Notes: generated by a model not told the origin, from the letters alone. Shown: positions 48,538 to 57,399, counted from the first letter of the stretch. The stretch is 64,000 nucleotides of DNA from 55-13 sp037190145 (GCA_037190145.1 JBBCJU010000010.1:1-64000); one strand, 5' to 3'. Program-made: numbers and translations.

Positions 48538-49884
48538 CTAAATGCCTTGTCCAACCATTCGGCTCGACCAAGCTTTCTTTACGTCTTCGTAGCGGGCCAC
48601 TAAGGGCACTGCATCAATGCCTTTTCTCCTTAGGAAGCTTGCTGCTACCATCGCTCTCTGTCCGCTCGCACAGTGAACATAGATCTTTCCAGTAGGCCAG
48701 CTATGTTCATCTGCCAGGTAAGCCAAAGGTACATGGATAGAACCTTCTATGGCATCCGCGTCATGTTCTGCCGCAGTTCGAACATCAAGCAGCAAGCCGC
48801 CCTCAAGCATCTGTAGATCGCCTAACGGGATGGTTTCAGTGGTGGTGGGAAGGCTCCATCCCGCAATGTTCTCGATGCCAATTAAGAACATTGCCTTAGC
48901 CGCGGCTTGGGCTTGTTGTTCATCGTTGGCAACGATCGTAATGGGCTCTTCTAAGCTCAATAGAGAACCCGCCCACATGGAAAAGGATGCGTTCATTGGG
49001 ATACTGATCGCGTTAGATATCGAACCTTCTTGGTACTCCAGGATAGAGCGTACATCCACGATTTGCCCAACGGGCTCAACCTGTGAAATTCGCCATTGTC
49101 CCCGGGTGAAGTTAGGCCCAAGTTTGTTGACGGATTTCATTCTCGCAAAGTATTTCGGAGGCTCGGGTTGTCCCGCCAAGATATCTTCCACAAACTCTGT
49201 TTCGTCCTCATAGCGCACAGCTGTGTTCACAATCTTTTCGTAGCCTAAAGTGGTACTTGGAACGCCTCCCAACTTTTTACCGCAAGCCGATCCGGCACCG
49301 TGTCCTGGCCAAATGGTCAGCCAGCTGGGTTGCTTCTTGAACTCTTGCACCGAATGGAAAAGAACCTGCGCGCCCTTTCGCATCGTGTCCTTAAATCCTG
49401 CTGCGACTTCTAGCAAGTCTGGGCGTCCAACATCTCCGGCAAAGACAAAGTCGCCGGTAAAGATGCCAATGGGCTCAGTGGTGGCAGCTCCATCTATCAG
49501 ATAAAAGCTCAAATGCTCGGGTGTATGGCCTGGTGTGTGAGATGCCCTTAGGCGGACGTTTCCTACTTCAATTTCATCTCCGTCGCCGATCAAAGTGACG
49601 TTGGGTTGATCAGAATAGGCATACTGCCAGTCGGGTCCACCTTCTTTTGATAGGTAGAGCTGAGCTCCCGTTATACTGGCTAATTCACGGCTTCCCGAAA
49701 CATAGTCTGCGTGGATATGCGTCTCAGTGATCGCAACAATTCGGAACCCTTCTTTCTCTGCCGTTTTTAGGTATTGATCTACATCCCGAGTTGGGTCCAC
49801 CACAATCGCTTCCCCATTTGCGGCACAGCCGACCAGAAAGCTCGCTTGAGCAATAGATTTAGAGTAAAAACGTTGAAAAAACAT
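48538..49884 (-). CDS. Persulfide-dioxygenase-like MBL hydrolase with two rhodanese domains
   Basis: A 448-residue protein. Residues 1-235 are a metallo-beta-lactamase fold of the ETHE1 type: 'AITETHIHADYVSGSRELAS' (His56, His58, Asp60; the usual next His is Tyr61), 'RASHTPGHTPEHLSFYLIDG', 'IFTGDFVFAGDVGRPDLLE'. Two rhodanese domains follow. In the first, 'GQIVDVRSILEYQEGSISNA' is present but the active Cys loop reads 'IVANDEQQAQAA', so it is inactive; the second keeps the Cys in 'KIYVHCASGQRAMVAASF'. The protein probably oxidises or transfers persulfide sulfur. The start abuts the stop of the upstream rhodanese gene. Confidence 0.9.
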   Translation of the reverse strand: MFFQRFYSKSIAQASFLVGCAANGEAIVVDPTRDVDQYLKTAEKEGFRIVAITETHIHADYVSGSRELASITGAQLYLSKEGGPDWQYAYSDQPNVTLIGDGDEIEVGNVRLRASHTPGHTPEHLSFYLIDGAATTEPIGIFTGDFVFAGDVGRPDLLEVAAGFKDTMRKGAQVLFHSVQEFKKQPSWLTIWPGHGAGSACGKKLGGVPSTTLGYEKIVNTAVRYEDETEFVEDILAGQPEPPKYFARMKSVNKLGPNFTRGQWRISQVEPVGQIVDVRSILEYQEGSISNAISIPMNASFSMWAGSLLSLEEPITIVANDEQQAQAAAKAMFLIGIENIAGWSLPTTTETIPLGDLQMLEGGLLLDVRTAAEHDADAIEGSIHVPLAYLADEHSWPTGKIYVHCASGQRAMVAASFLRRKGIDAVPLVARYEDVKKAWSSRMVGQGI

Positions 49885-50430
49885 TTAACTTCTCCCACAG
49901 GCCAGTTGTACGCCTGATGCTTTTCGATTCCATGGCATCTTGCTGAGCAAAACTGCCATCAGGCAGAAACCGGTGCTGCCTGCCACCATCAGTCCTACAG
50001 ATACAAATGCGCTGATTCCAAGCCACGCTGGGTGAACCAAGAGGGCAAGGGCAACGCCGACGAGGTTGAAGAGCCCGGCTCCGATGAGGGATTGAGACAT
50101 GAGCGAGAGTCCAGATTTTGTGGTCCGCACCACATCTCCTCCATCAGCAATCCAAGCCTTGGTGCCCCCTTCCAAAACCGCGACATTAGAAAAGTGGTGG
50201 CCTACGTTTCCGCAAACAACTCCTGCTCGGGTTCCACTTTGGCAAACCAGAACGGTTGGGGCTTCCAGATTAATATCCGCCAATCGAGATTCGACTGTCT
50301 CCATCGGAATATTCACCGCGCCGGGTAAGTGGCCAGCGTCAAACTCAGCTGGAGTACGTACGTCAATGATCTGCGGACGGTCTCCACCTTGCCGCATGCC
50401 TTTAGTTGTAATTGTTTTTGTGATGCTCAT
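49885..50430 (-). CDS. Rhodanese with DUF2892-type membrane tail
   Basis: About 181 residues from the ATG at 50430 (MSITKTITTKGMRQGGDRPQ); the frame runs to 50652 but that part overlaps the upstream gene. Residues 10-105 are a rhodanese with the active Cys in 'APTVLVCQSGTRAGVVCGNV'. The tail has two membrane helices ('LIGAGLFNLVGVALALLVHP' and 'VSVGLMVAGSTGFCLMAVLL') as in YgaP. It takes sulfane sulfur at the inner membrane. Its neighbours are a sulfite-exporter-like protein and a persulfide dioxygenase-like protein, so the three probably form one sulfur-handling operon. Confidence 0.88.
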   Translation of the reverse strand: MSITKTITTKGMRQGGDRPQIIDVRTPAEFDAGHLPGAVNIPMETVESRLADINLEAPTVLVCQSGTRAGVVCGNVGHHFSNVAVLEGGTKAWIADGGDVVRTTKSGLSLMSQSLIGAGLFNLVGVALALLVHPAWLGISAFVSVGLMVAGSTGFCLMAVLLSKMPWNRKASGVQLACGRS

Positions 50431-50462
50431 GGAAGACAGTGCCTTGTTTATTTCGAAAGGAT

Positions 50463-51245
50463 TTATCGAGTTCCAAAAAACTCTTGCCCCAGGATAAAAA
50501 GGGCCACCAAGATGATTAAGAACCCAAAGCCCTTCTTCAATCCATTTCCGGGGATTTGGCTTTGGAGGCTCATTCCAAGAGCCATCCCGATCAATGCAAC
50601 TCCTCCCACTTTCGCAGCAAGACCCCATTGAATTGGAGATCGGATAAGCCATTCAGCAACTAAGCCAGCCGCTGAGTTCATTGCGATCACGGCTAGAGAA
50701 GTCCCAATCGCTTTGCGCATGGGTAAACCCATCCCGGCATTCAAGGCCGGAACGATGACAAATCCACCTCCTGCTCCCAAGACTCCAGTAATGAGGCCCG
50801 CCCCAACGCCTCCCGCAAGCCAATGAATGAAGCCTGTCTCTTGATCCTCTCGGGCGACTCGCTTCGAGAGCATGGCCTTGGCCGCAACAAACATGATTGT
50901 GGCGAACAAGATGAGGAGTACAGAATCTTTGGATAAAACCCCAAAGGATTCTGGAAGGATTGGCATCAACCACCTTCGGATCAAAAAGGCAACGACCACG
51001 GATGGAAGGCCAAAGACAAAAGCGGCTTTGCCGTCAAATTGGCCTTTTCGCCAAGCCATACCGGCACCAATCAGTGCGACTCCACCTACCACCGCCAAGC
51101 TCACTCCGGTGGCATGACTAGGCAACAGGCCAAACAGATAAACCAAGATTGGGACGGTGAGAATAGATCCCCCTGCCCCAACCAGACCGAGGACCACTCC
51201 CATCGCCAAAGCGGCGACAAAACCTCCAATTTCCAACGGACTCAT
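50463..51245 (-). CDS. TauE/SafE-family anion exporter
   Basis: A 260-residue protein with about eight membrane helices in the TauE/SafE (DUF81) pattern: 'MGVVLGLVGAGGSILTVPIL', 'PSHATGVSLAVVGGVALIGA', 'GAGLITGVLGAGGGFVIVPA' and 'PMRKAIGTSLAVIAMNSAAG'. The family exports sulfite, sulfonates or related anions. Being first in the operon with a rhodanese and a persulfide-oxygenase-like protein, it probably exports the sulfite that the other two produce. Confidence 0.9.
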   Translation of the reverse strand: MSPLEIGGFVAALAMGVVLGLVGAGGSILTVPILVYLFGLLPSHATGVSLAVVGGVALIGAGMAWRKGQFDGKAAFVFGLPSVVVAFLIRRWLMPILPESFGVLSKDSVLLILFATIMFVAAKAMLSKRVAREDQETGFIHWLAGGVGAGLITGVLGAGGGFVIVPALNAGMGLPMRKAIGTSLAVIAMNSAAGLVAEWLIRSPIQWGLAAKVGGVALIGMALGMSLQSQIPGNGLKKGFGFLIILVALFILGQEFFGTR

Positions 51246-51277
51246 GTCCAGCAGTGGTCGAAATGAGCGCTAAGGAT

Positions 51278-51787
51278 TCATGGCAAGCAGACACTCTGGT
51301 CCAAAGACCCTCGAATGGATTGCCTAGCGCGATGCAATCGTGACTTAACCGCGGCCACGGTTATCCCAAGTGTGGCTGCTGTGATTTCCGCCGACTTTCC
51401 TTCAATTTCTCTATGCTGATAAACCTCGCGCAAAGTGGGTGGTAAGTTGGCCACCGCTTGCTTGACGCAGTGCACCAGTTCAATTTGAGCAGACTCGTCT
51501 TCTGGGTCGAGACGTTTATCGGCGATCTCTATCTCCTCGCCCAATCCACTCAGCGATAAGACGGGACGCAGAGCTTCGTGCCTCTGAATACGACTGCAAA
51601 CCCTTCGTCCTACTACTGCTAACCAGCCCCTAAAGGCGTCTTCATCCCGAATGCTAGGCAAAGCTCGATGCGCCGCAAGCAGCGCTTCTACCAGCACGTC
51701 TTCCGCGTCATCATGGTTTCCGCATGCACGTACCATTTGCCGATAGACCGCGTCTTTATGTTGCTTAACCAGCCGGTCGTAATTCAT
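51278..51787 (-). CDS. ECF RNA polymerase sigma factor
   Basis: A 169-residue protein with sigma region 2 in 'HKDAVYRQMVRACGNHDDAE' and 'DVLVEALLAAHRALPSIRDE', then region 4 in 'NLPPTLREVYQHREIEGKSA' and 'ITVAAVKSRLHRARQSIRGS'. It directs RNA polymerase to a small regulon. No anti-sigma gene is adjacent on either side: the downstream gene starts the sulfur operon and the upstream one is an aldo/keto reductase whose stop abuts this start. The trigger is therefore unknown. Confidence 0.92.
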   Translation of the reverse strand: MNYDRLVKQHKDAVYRQMVRACGNHDDAEDVLVEALLAAHRALPSIRDEDAFRGWLAVVGRRVCSRIQRHEALRPVLSLSGLGEEIEIADKRLDPEDESAQIELVHCVKQAVANLPPTLREVYQHREIEGKSAEITAATLGITVAAVKSRLHRARQSIRGSLDQSVCLP

Positions 51788-52732
51788 TTAGGGAAGCGGC
51801 TTGCCCCTAGCTGCAACGAGGATTCGGTACCAATCTTCCCGATCCACATCAATCTCGTCGGCCTTAGCCGCATCTCGAATATTGTCGGGATTGCACGATC
51901 CCACAATGGGGATGATCTTGCTCGGATGTTTCATCAGCCAAGCGAGCGCCAGAACCGTTCGCGAGACCCCATAGCCAACGGCAATGGCATCCAGCGTTTC
52001 CAGCAACTTCGTCCGCTTTTCTACTTCGGGATGATCTGCTGCCACCGTGCCGCCTGCTCCAAGCCAACCTCCACCAAGGGGACTCCAAGAGAGCGGAGTG
52101 ATCGTTTTTTCGAGGCATTGATCCAACGTCCCATCATAAAAGCAATCAAGCCTTCCAAGATGGATTTCAACCTGGTTCACGACCAGCGGGAAATCAAGCT
52201 GTGATTGAAGAGCGGATACAAAAGAAGGCAGGAAATTAGATACGCCAAAGTGGCGAACCACTCCTTGAGCTTTCAGTTTGGTGAAAGCCGACGCGATCTC
52301 GGTTGGATCCATCAGCAGATCGGGGCGATGAAGTTGATAGATATCGATCTGCTCAACTCCTAATCTCTTCAAGGACTTGTGGCAAGACTCTTCGATGTGT
52401 GTTCCTGAGAAGTCGTAACGGTGGGGAGAATCCGCATTTGGCTCACCTCCAAAACGGATGCCGCACTTGGTGGCAATTTGGATGTCCTTTCGCATGGAAG
52501 GAATATCGCGTAATACCTCCCCATGAATTTCTTCACAGGCGCCCCGACAGTAGATGTCGGCGTGGTCGAATAACGTGTAGCCTGCTTCATATGCAGCAAC
52601 AATCGCCTTTTTGCCTGTCTCCCGCTTTTCCGCATCGATCTCTGCTGGATTCCAGGTTCCCGCTACCCTCATGCACCCATAGCTCAGTCGGGAAGAACGA
52701 AGGTCAGATTTGCCAATCGTTTGCTGTCTCAT
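51788..52732 (-). CDS. Aldo/keto reductase
   Basis: A 314-residue TIM-barrel oxidoreductase like YdhF. 'GYTLFDHADIYCRGACEEIH' carries the catalytic Asp and Tyr; 'DIYQLHRPDLLMDPTEIASA' the His; 'GVVRHFGVSNFLPSFVSALQ' and 'IIPIVGSCNPDNIRDAAKAD' the NADPH site. It reduces aldehydes, ketones or other carbonyls with NADPH. Its stop codon directly adjoins the start of the sigma factor gene, so the two are translated from one message, an uncommon pairing. Confidence 0.92.
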   Translation of the reverse strand: MRQQTIGKSDLRSSRLSYGCMRVAGTWNPAEIDAEKRETGKKAIVAAYEAGYTLFDHADIYCRGACEEIHGEVLRDIPSMRKDIQIATKCGIRFGGEPNADSPHRYDFSGTHIEESCHKSLKRLGVEQIDIYQLHRPDLLMDPTEIASAFTKLKAQGVVRHFGVSNFLPSFVSALQSQLDFPLVVNQVEIHLGRLDCFYDGTLDQCLEKTITPLSWSPLGGGWLGAGGTVAADHPEVEKRTKLLETLDAIAVGYGVSRTVLALAWLMKHPSKIIPIVGSCNPDNIRDAAKADEIDVDREDWYRILVAARGKPLP

Positions 52733-52786
52733 GTCCCATCTTGGCGCGAATCCCTCAAGATTCGCACGTTTCTGCCGAAAACAGAT

Positions 52787-52975
52787 ATGGCAATGAATAT
52801 CGGAAGTTCTTCAGGAGTAAACGCAGCGCTCACCGCTCTCTCTGGGGTCGAGGACAAGCGTGCCGCTCTTCAGGTTTCCCTCCTCAAAAAGTCGCTTGAC
52901 TCTCAACAACAAATTGCCGCCGACCTGTTGAAACTCATAGACGGAAAAGGCCAGCAACTCGACATCCGAGCCTAA
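52787..52975 (+). CDS. YjfB-like putative motility protein
   Basis: A 62-residue protein from the ATG at 52787 (or 52793). The frame opens at 52721, but that part overlaps the start of the divergent aldo/keto reductase. 'GSSSGVNAALTALSGVEDKR' then 'LQVSLLKKSLDSQQQIAADL' with 'LLKLID' match the YjfB family, short helical proteins that occur in flagellated bacteria and are annotated as putative motility proteins. The gene has its own short intergenic region. Function is not established in any species I know of. Confidence 0.65.
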   Translation: MAMNIGSSSGVNAALTALSGVEDKRAALQVSLLKKSLDSQQQIAADLLKLIDGKGQQLDIRA

Positions 52976-53019
52976 ACCTAAAATCACCTTTTTCCAAAAC
53001 TGCCGTCGGGCTTGGTAGC

Positions 53020-54345
53020 TTAATCGGACATCAGACCACTGTAAGTCCCGGCAAAAATCTTTACGTAGAAGGAAATCACTACGTAGCCAATGTAAATCCC
53101 CACTAGGATAACGGCAACCACACCAACGACCTTGCCCAACTGTTGCGCGCGAACCTCGGCCTCATCCTCGTAGTAGTCCGAGACCTTATTTAGCATCGTA
53201 TCCAGGTTGCCTGTTGACTCTCCGGTATTCATCATATCGATGACAATGGGCGTAAAGGCGCCGGTTTGAGCCATCGTTTCTGTGATTCGATCGCCACCCT
53301 CCAGCCGACGTGACGCCGGATGAATCTGGGCTCGCAAATACTCATTTCCACATGCATCTGCCGCCAACTGAATCGCCTTCGGAATAGGCACGCCACCAGA
53401 ATAGAGGGCTCCAAAGGCACGGCCGAATTTGGCCATCGCGAACTGCTGAAGGGTATTCCCCAGGTAGGGCAGCTTCAACAAGAACTGATCCCAGTTGTAC
53501 TTAATCCGAGGGTTTGCCAGCCCAATTCGGAAGAACAGAAATATGCCGACCAACACCGGACCAAGGACCATCCAAACGGCCAAGGTTGTTAATGGCGATT
53601 CAATTCCCTGTCCCTTGCCTCCTGTTAGAAACGAGATAATCAAGTTCGCGGCAAGAATAATGACGATCGATCCAATGACCGTGGCCTTAGGCATAAAGAG
53701 CGCTCGCTTATAGGTGTTTCGAATCCGAATGTCTTGTTCAATGTAGTCTGCAATCTGCCTCGCGGCATTGGCCAGAAACCCTCCTTCTTCCCCCACTCGG
53801 GTTAGGCTCACATGTAAGGGTGAGAAAATCTCTGGGTAGCGTTGCATTCCCGCGCTGATTCCTCGCCCCTCCAGAACATGCCCTTTCATCTCGTTAATGA
53901 CCATCTTCAGCCGAGGATCACGAGTTTGCTTGCCTACGGTGTCGAGCGTATTCACCATCGGAATGCCAGCTTCCACCATCGCAGCAAACTGGCGGAAGAA
54001 GAACATCAAGTGATTAAGCCCAACTTTGCCGACCAGAGGCCCAACAACGCTGGTCTCCACATAAGATCGAGCCTCAACTGGAGGAGCCGAAGTTCGTGGT
54101 GGCTCTACGATCGGAGTTTGGTTTGCCGGTAACTCAGTCGTCGGAGGTGAAGTTACAGGAGCGATCACCACCGCTGCGGGAGTCTGTGCCAACGGATCGC
54201 CAACAAACTGCGCCACGTTAATCTTCTCCACCTGAAGACCCCGATTCGATAATCGTTGCACCGCGTCCGAGAGTGAAATCCCAAGAACGGTCCCTGTTTC
54301 GGCTTGCCCACTGGCATTGACGGCGGTGTATTCAAACGATGGCAT
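53020..54345 (-). CDS. Type IV pilus/type II secretion inner-membrane platform protein (PilC/GspF)
   Basis: A 441-residue protein. The N-terminal 45 residues (MPSFEYTAVNASGQAETGTV) are the usual GspF start. A Pro-rich linker of about 60 residues follows, then two T2SSF domains: 'LNHLMFFFRQFAAMVEAGIP' and 'FSPLHVSLTRVGEEGGFLAN' in the first, and 'LQQFAMAKFGRAFGALYSGG' with 'VIDMMNTGESTGNLDTMLNK' in the second, with three membrane helices. It is the platform on which the extension ATPase acts to assemble pilin. It may serve the many prepilin-like proteins of this organism, one of which is encoded at 5632. No other assembly gene is adjacent. Confidence 0.93.
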   Translation of the reverse strand: MPSFEYTAVNASGQAETGTVLGISLSDAVQRLSNRGLQVEKINVAQFVGDPLAQTPAAVVIAPVTSPPTTELPANQTPIVEPPRTSAPPVEARSYVETSVVGPLVGKVGLNHLMFFFRQFAAMVEAGIPMVNTLDTVGKQTRDPRLKMVINEMKGHVLEGRGISAGMQRYPEIFSPLHVSLTRVGEEGGFLANAARQIADYIEQDIRIRNTYKRALFMPKATVIGSIVIILAANLIISFLTGGKGQGIESPLTTLAVWMVLGPVLVGIFLFFRIGLANPRIKYNWDQFLLKLPYLGNTLQQFAMAKFGRAFGALYSGGVPIPKAIQLAADACGNEYLRAQIHPASRRLEGGDRITETMAQTGAFTPIVIDMMNTGESTGNLDTMLNKVSDYYEDEAEVRAQQLGKVVGVVAVILVGIYIGYVVISFYVKIFAGTYSGLMSD

Positions 54346-54536
54346 CGGCTTAATGTGCTAGACGGTAAATCAACAAAGAATTATCCTTCGCCCCTAATTC
54401 TTCGGAAGATTATCGCCTTTCTTCCCGTTTTGAACTTGACGTCGCCCCTCACAAACGCTGATTAAGGCAGCTCTCACATATAAGTAGTAATCAAAACCGA
54501 CAAAAGCGCAACCTGGTATTTATGCTTGACCAAAAT
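54346..54536. other. Intergenic region upstream of pilC
   Basis: About 190 bases between pilC and the ywqG-like gene. I see no gene, hairpin or convincing promoter. Confidence 0.4.
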
Positions 54537-55433
54537 CTAGGAGCATTGCAAGATAGTCCAACACTTATCAAACCGTCTATCCTGCAAATCTTGGTGTCGA
54601 ATCCAAACGTAAAGAGTTCCTAAATCGCCGAACATGAGGTCCGCTCGGTCATCAGAGTCTATTTGTGCCAGCAGAATCCAATCTCGCTCATGGCCACCGA
54701 GGAGTGCTTTATAAGAAGAGTCATTTGTATAGGTGCTCGTCCCTGTGTAGATACCGTTTGAGGTGAGTTGACACTCTTCCTGCATTTCATTTTGGATGAG
54801 GCCGGGGTGGCCTAAAAGTTGGTGACGAGGGCTTTCATCTTTTTCCCGCAAGCTCTCCAGAAGGAGGTACATCTGATCCTCGATATCTTGGGGTAGAGCT
54901 AAATCTTGCATACACAATAAGCTAGGGTCGGGGATAGAAAGTGTGACCGATGGGGCGAAGTGAGCTTCTCTATACTGTTCCAAGTCCGAAGGTTTCACAG
55001 GAGGTGCCATGCGCTTAAGATTCACTGTTTCTTCAAACCAAAACACCTGAGTACTCCCTTTATCTTTCGGATCAAAGCCCCACACCGTTTGATCGTTGAA
55101 GATTGTTAAAATCCCGTGTACTGGGAGATTTGATTCCTTCACTTGTGGCAATTTACTTAGGTTAAACTGAGCAAGAAACGATAGTGGACTTCCTTCCCAC
55201 ATAGGCCATACAAAGCCGTCAGGGACGTCTGGATCACCGCCTATTTTTAGGGCGGGTAAATGTGAATCTTTGCCGCTGTCCGACGAAAATCGGATACAAG
55301 GTTCGATCAAAGACTGGATTTGCGGACCGTACTCACCCAGATTTTCACGGATCCACGCTACTGGGTCATCAGGGGCTTCCATTGTGGGAATTGGTGCAGG
55401 TTCCTGCTTCTTTCCAAATGGCCACCACTTCAT
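54537..55433 (-). CDS. YwqG-family protein (DUF1963)
   Basis: A 298-residue protein. 'SHLPALKIGGDPDVPDGFVW' and 'PLSFLAQFNLSKLPQVKESN' are the YwqG hallmark ('S..GG.P.LP....WP...G.P..FL.QINL'), followed by 'GILTIFNDQTVWGFDPKDKG'. 'RHQLLGHPGLIQNEMQEECQ' and 'WILLAQIDSDDRADLMFGDL' are the later blocks with 'FGDLGTLYVWI'. The fold is known but the function is not; members often lie near toxin loci. It begins with a short basic stretch (MKWWPFGKKQ) and appears cytoplasmic. Single gene. Confidence 0.88.
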   Translation of the reverse strand: MKWWPFGKKQEPAPIPTMEAPDDPVAWIRENLGEYGPQIQSLIEPCIRFSSDSGKDSHLPALKIGGDPDVPDGFVWPMWEGSPLSFLAQFNLSKLPQVKESNLPVHGILTIFNDQTVWGFDPKDKGSTQVFWFEETVNLKRMAPPVKPSDLEQYREAHFAPSVTLSIPDPSLLCMQDLALPQDIEDQMYLLLESLREKDESPRHQLLGHPGLIQNEMQEECQLTSNGIYTGTSTYTNDSSYKALLGGHERDWILLAQIDSDDRADLMFGDLGTLYVWIRHQDLQDRRFDKCWTILQCS

Positions 55434-55622
55434 GACCTACATCATATCAAGTAAATAAAGTTAATGCGCACCCGATTTCCGGTGGTATCCGCATGCGCCT
55501 AAGTCTCCTGGAACTCATTTTCCTGGCAAACGGCATACAGAAATCCGAAGGGACCCATTTGGAAAGGGTTTTCAGAATCTGCTTCATGCCTGATCCCCCA
55601 CACTTTTGATCGACTTCTCGAG

Positions 55623-55643
55623 AGCCTCTTCAGCTAAGAGGCT
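55623..55643. terminator. Hairpin after the secreted-protein gene
   Basis: AGCCTCTT (55623-55630) and AAGAGGCT (55636-55643) form a perfect 8-base stem with loop CAGCT, just beyond the stop at 55675. No T-tract is seen on the minus strand. Confidence 0.5.
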
Positions 55644-55674
55644 GAAAGTATCCTACGTAGCTATACAAGGATCG

Positions 55675-56352
55675 CTAGAGGCGGTTGATGAGATATTCCA
55701 AACGCAGAGTCTGCTCTTGAGCGGCGATCTGAAGCTTAGCCTCGGCTTTCTCCATAAGGCCGGTTTTCATATCCACCCAAAACTGAATGGGGGTGATATT
55801 TTTCACCATCTGCCCCTTATCAACTGTTCCTCGGATGAGCGCGATATTCTTTGCCTTAGCGGTTTTAACTGATGCCAGAGAGTAAGTGATCTTTACCTTC
55901 TGTCCATTCATATCTACGGTTCCCGACCATGTGCTGCCAACTTTGATCGGCTTCGAAGGAAAGATGACACTCGGCGTTCCCGAGCTTGGAACTTCAATAT
56001 CTCCCATTCGCACCTTTTTCATGAGCCCGGTGGGGGCCATGAACATATCCATCACCATTCCGTCCATTTCGGCAAATGACTGTTCACCGCCAGCAAACGC
56101 TCCTTTGCCGTACTTAGAGAGAATCTTGAACTTCACATTCCACTCAAGCTCGGAAGGCGTCTTACGCTTCAAAACTTGATTCATAGTTGCCGAAAAACCC
56201 ATTTCGCCCTTTTGGCTTTGCCCAACAATCTTTGTTTCTAGCTTCAGGTTATGTTTTGTCCCTACCGGAGCATCAACTTTGAGCGAGTAAGTCTTCTGCG
56301 CGAAGCTAACGGCACTGAGGGCAGCAATGGCGATAATGGAGATAGTCTTCAT
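55675..56352 (-). CDS. Secreted protein, DUF6263-like
   Basis: A 225-residue protein with signal peptide (MKTISIIAIAALSAVSFAQ). The mature part is beta-rich and basic: 'SLKVDAPVGTKHNLKLETKI', 'VIFPSKPIKVGSTWSGTVDM' and 'FWVDMKTGLMEKAEAKLQIA' resemble DUF6263-type proteins, in which a repeating 'vkvG.tW' motif is common. Function unknown. It overlaps the upstream CoA-transferase A gene by 4 bases, so it is translated from the same message although the two products act in different compartments. Confidence 0.65.
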   Translation of the reverse strand: MKTISIIAIAALSAVSFAQKTYSLKVDAPVGTKHNLKLETKIVGQSQKGEMGFSATMNQVLKRKTPSELEWNVKFKILSKYGKGAFAGGEQSFAEMDGMVMDMFMAPTGLMKKVRMGDIEVPSSGTPSVIFPSKPIKVGSTWSGTVDMNGQKVKITYSLASVKTAKAKNIALIRGTVDKGQMVKNITPIQFWVDMKTGLMEKAEAKLQIAAQEQTLRLEYLINRL

Positions 56353-57050
56353 GGGCGAGGGGTGGTTGTTAATCTTTCGATTCGCTTTTCGTAATTCGTT
56401 CCTTGGAATATTCGGTTGACATAGATAGCCGGGGTGTGAATTTCATCCGCATCTATTTGTCCAACCTCAACAAGCTCTTCTACTTCTGCAATACAGATTT
56501 TGCCGGCTGCCGCCATCATGGGGTTAAAGTTACGGGCTGTCCGTCGGAAAACGAGATTGCCGGAAGGGTCTCCGCGCCAGGCTTTGACGATGGAAAGATC
56601 AGCATGGAGCGCGGTTTCCATCACGTACATTTCGCCATCAAACTCGCGCGTTTCTTTTCCTTCCGCGACTAGCGTGCCATATCCGGTCTTTGTGAAAAAG
56701 GCAGGAATTCCCGCGCCGCCCGCCCGAATTCGCTCCGCCAAGGTTCCTTGAGGGTTAAACTCTAGTTCCAACTCTCCGCTAAGAAACTGACGCTCGAATT
56801 CCGCGTTTTCTCCCACATAGCTACTGACCATTTTTTTGATCTGCTTGGTTTGTAGGAGGAGGCCAAGACCAAAGTCATCTACGCCACAGTTGTTACTGAT
56901 AACCGTTATATTCTTGACTCCCGAATCTCTAAGAGCGAGGATAAGATTCTCAGGGATGCCACAGAGGCCAAATCCGCCGGACATGATGGTCATGCCATCA
57001 AAGAGAAGGCCCTCAAGGGAGGCTTGCGCGTTTGGGTAAACCTTGTTCAT
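56349..57050 (-). CDS. scoA: CoA-transferase subunit A (succinyl-CoA:3-ketoacid type) without its B gene
   Basis: A 233-residue protein. 'DGMTIMSGGFGLCGIPENLI' is the hallmark of the 3-oxoacid CoA-transferase A subunit, and 'NITVISNNCGVDDFGLGLLL', 'FNPQGTLAERIRAGGAGIPA' and 'SGNLVFRRTARNFNPMMAAA' follow. In this family the B subunit, which holds the catalytic Glu, is normally the next gene. Here the following gene is a secreted protein and no B subunit appears within the window. The A subunit alone would not be active, so the B gene must lie elsewhere. Confidence 0.88.
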   Translation of the reverse strand: MNKVYPNAQASLEGLLFDGMTIMSGGFGLCGIPENLILALRDSGVKNITVISNNCGVDDFGLGLLLQTKQIKKMVSSYVGENAEFERQFLSGELELEFNPQGTLAERIRAGGAGIPAFFTKTGYGTLVAEGKETREFDGEMYVMETALHADLSIVKAWRGDPSGNLVFRRTARNFNPMMAAAGKICIAEVEELVEVGQIDADEIHTPAIYVNRIFQGTNYEKRIERLTTTPRP

Positions 57051-57111
57051 TGAATCACCGTTGGTTCATTGGGATTTTACATAAGGCTGGCGTATTATCG
57101 CTTGAACGGCG

Positions 57112-57399
57112 ATGCATGACTCCTATCTTCGAGCCCGATCCTACGCTTTGATTGGGCTTATCGTCGTACTGATAGGCTTCTTCGGATTTGCTAACACGGC
57201 TGTGCCTGACTTTTGTTATCCTCTTGCGTTCGCCTGCATCCTTCTCGGACCAGTTTTCTCCATTGTTGCGGTGTTGTTCGCTCCAAGGTCAATTCAATTC
57301 AACAGGGTAGGTGGCTTAGTTTGGTTGTTCTCCAGCCTATTCGCCCTTGGTTTAGGAGTACACAGTATTCACCGTCTCTTTTTAGGGCCGCATAACTAG
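57112..57399 (+). CDS. Small membrane protein, three helices
   Basis: A 95-residue hydrophobic protein with helices at about 10-28 (YALIGLIVVLIGFFGF), 36-56 (YPLAFACILLGPVFSIVAVL) and 66-84 (GGLVWLFSSLFALGLGVHS). No family is recognised. The ATG at 57112 has a plausible but weak ribosome binding site (GGCG). The gene stands alone between a divergent CoA-transferase and a downstream intergenic region. Confidence 0.5.
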   Translation: MHDSYLRARSYALIGLIVVLIGFFGFANTAVPDFCYPLAFACILLGPVFSIVAVLFAPRSIQFNRVGGLVWLFSSLFALGLGVHSIHRLFLGPHN

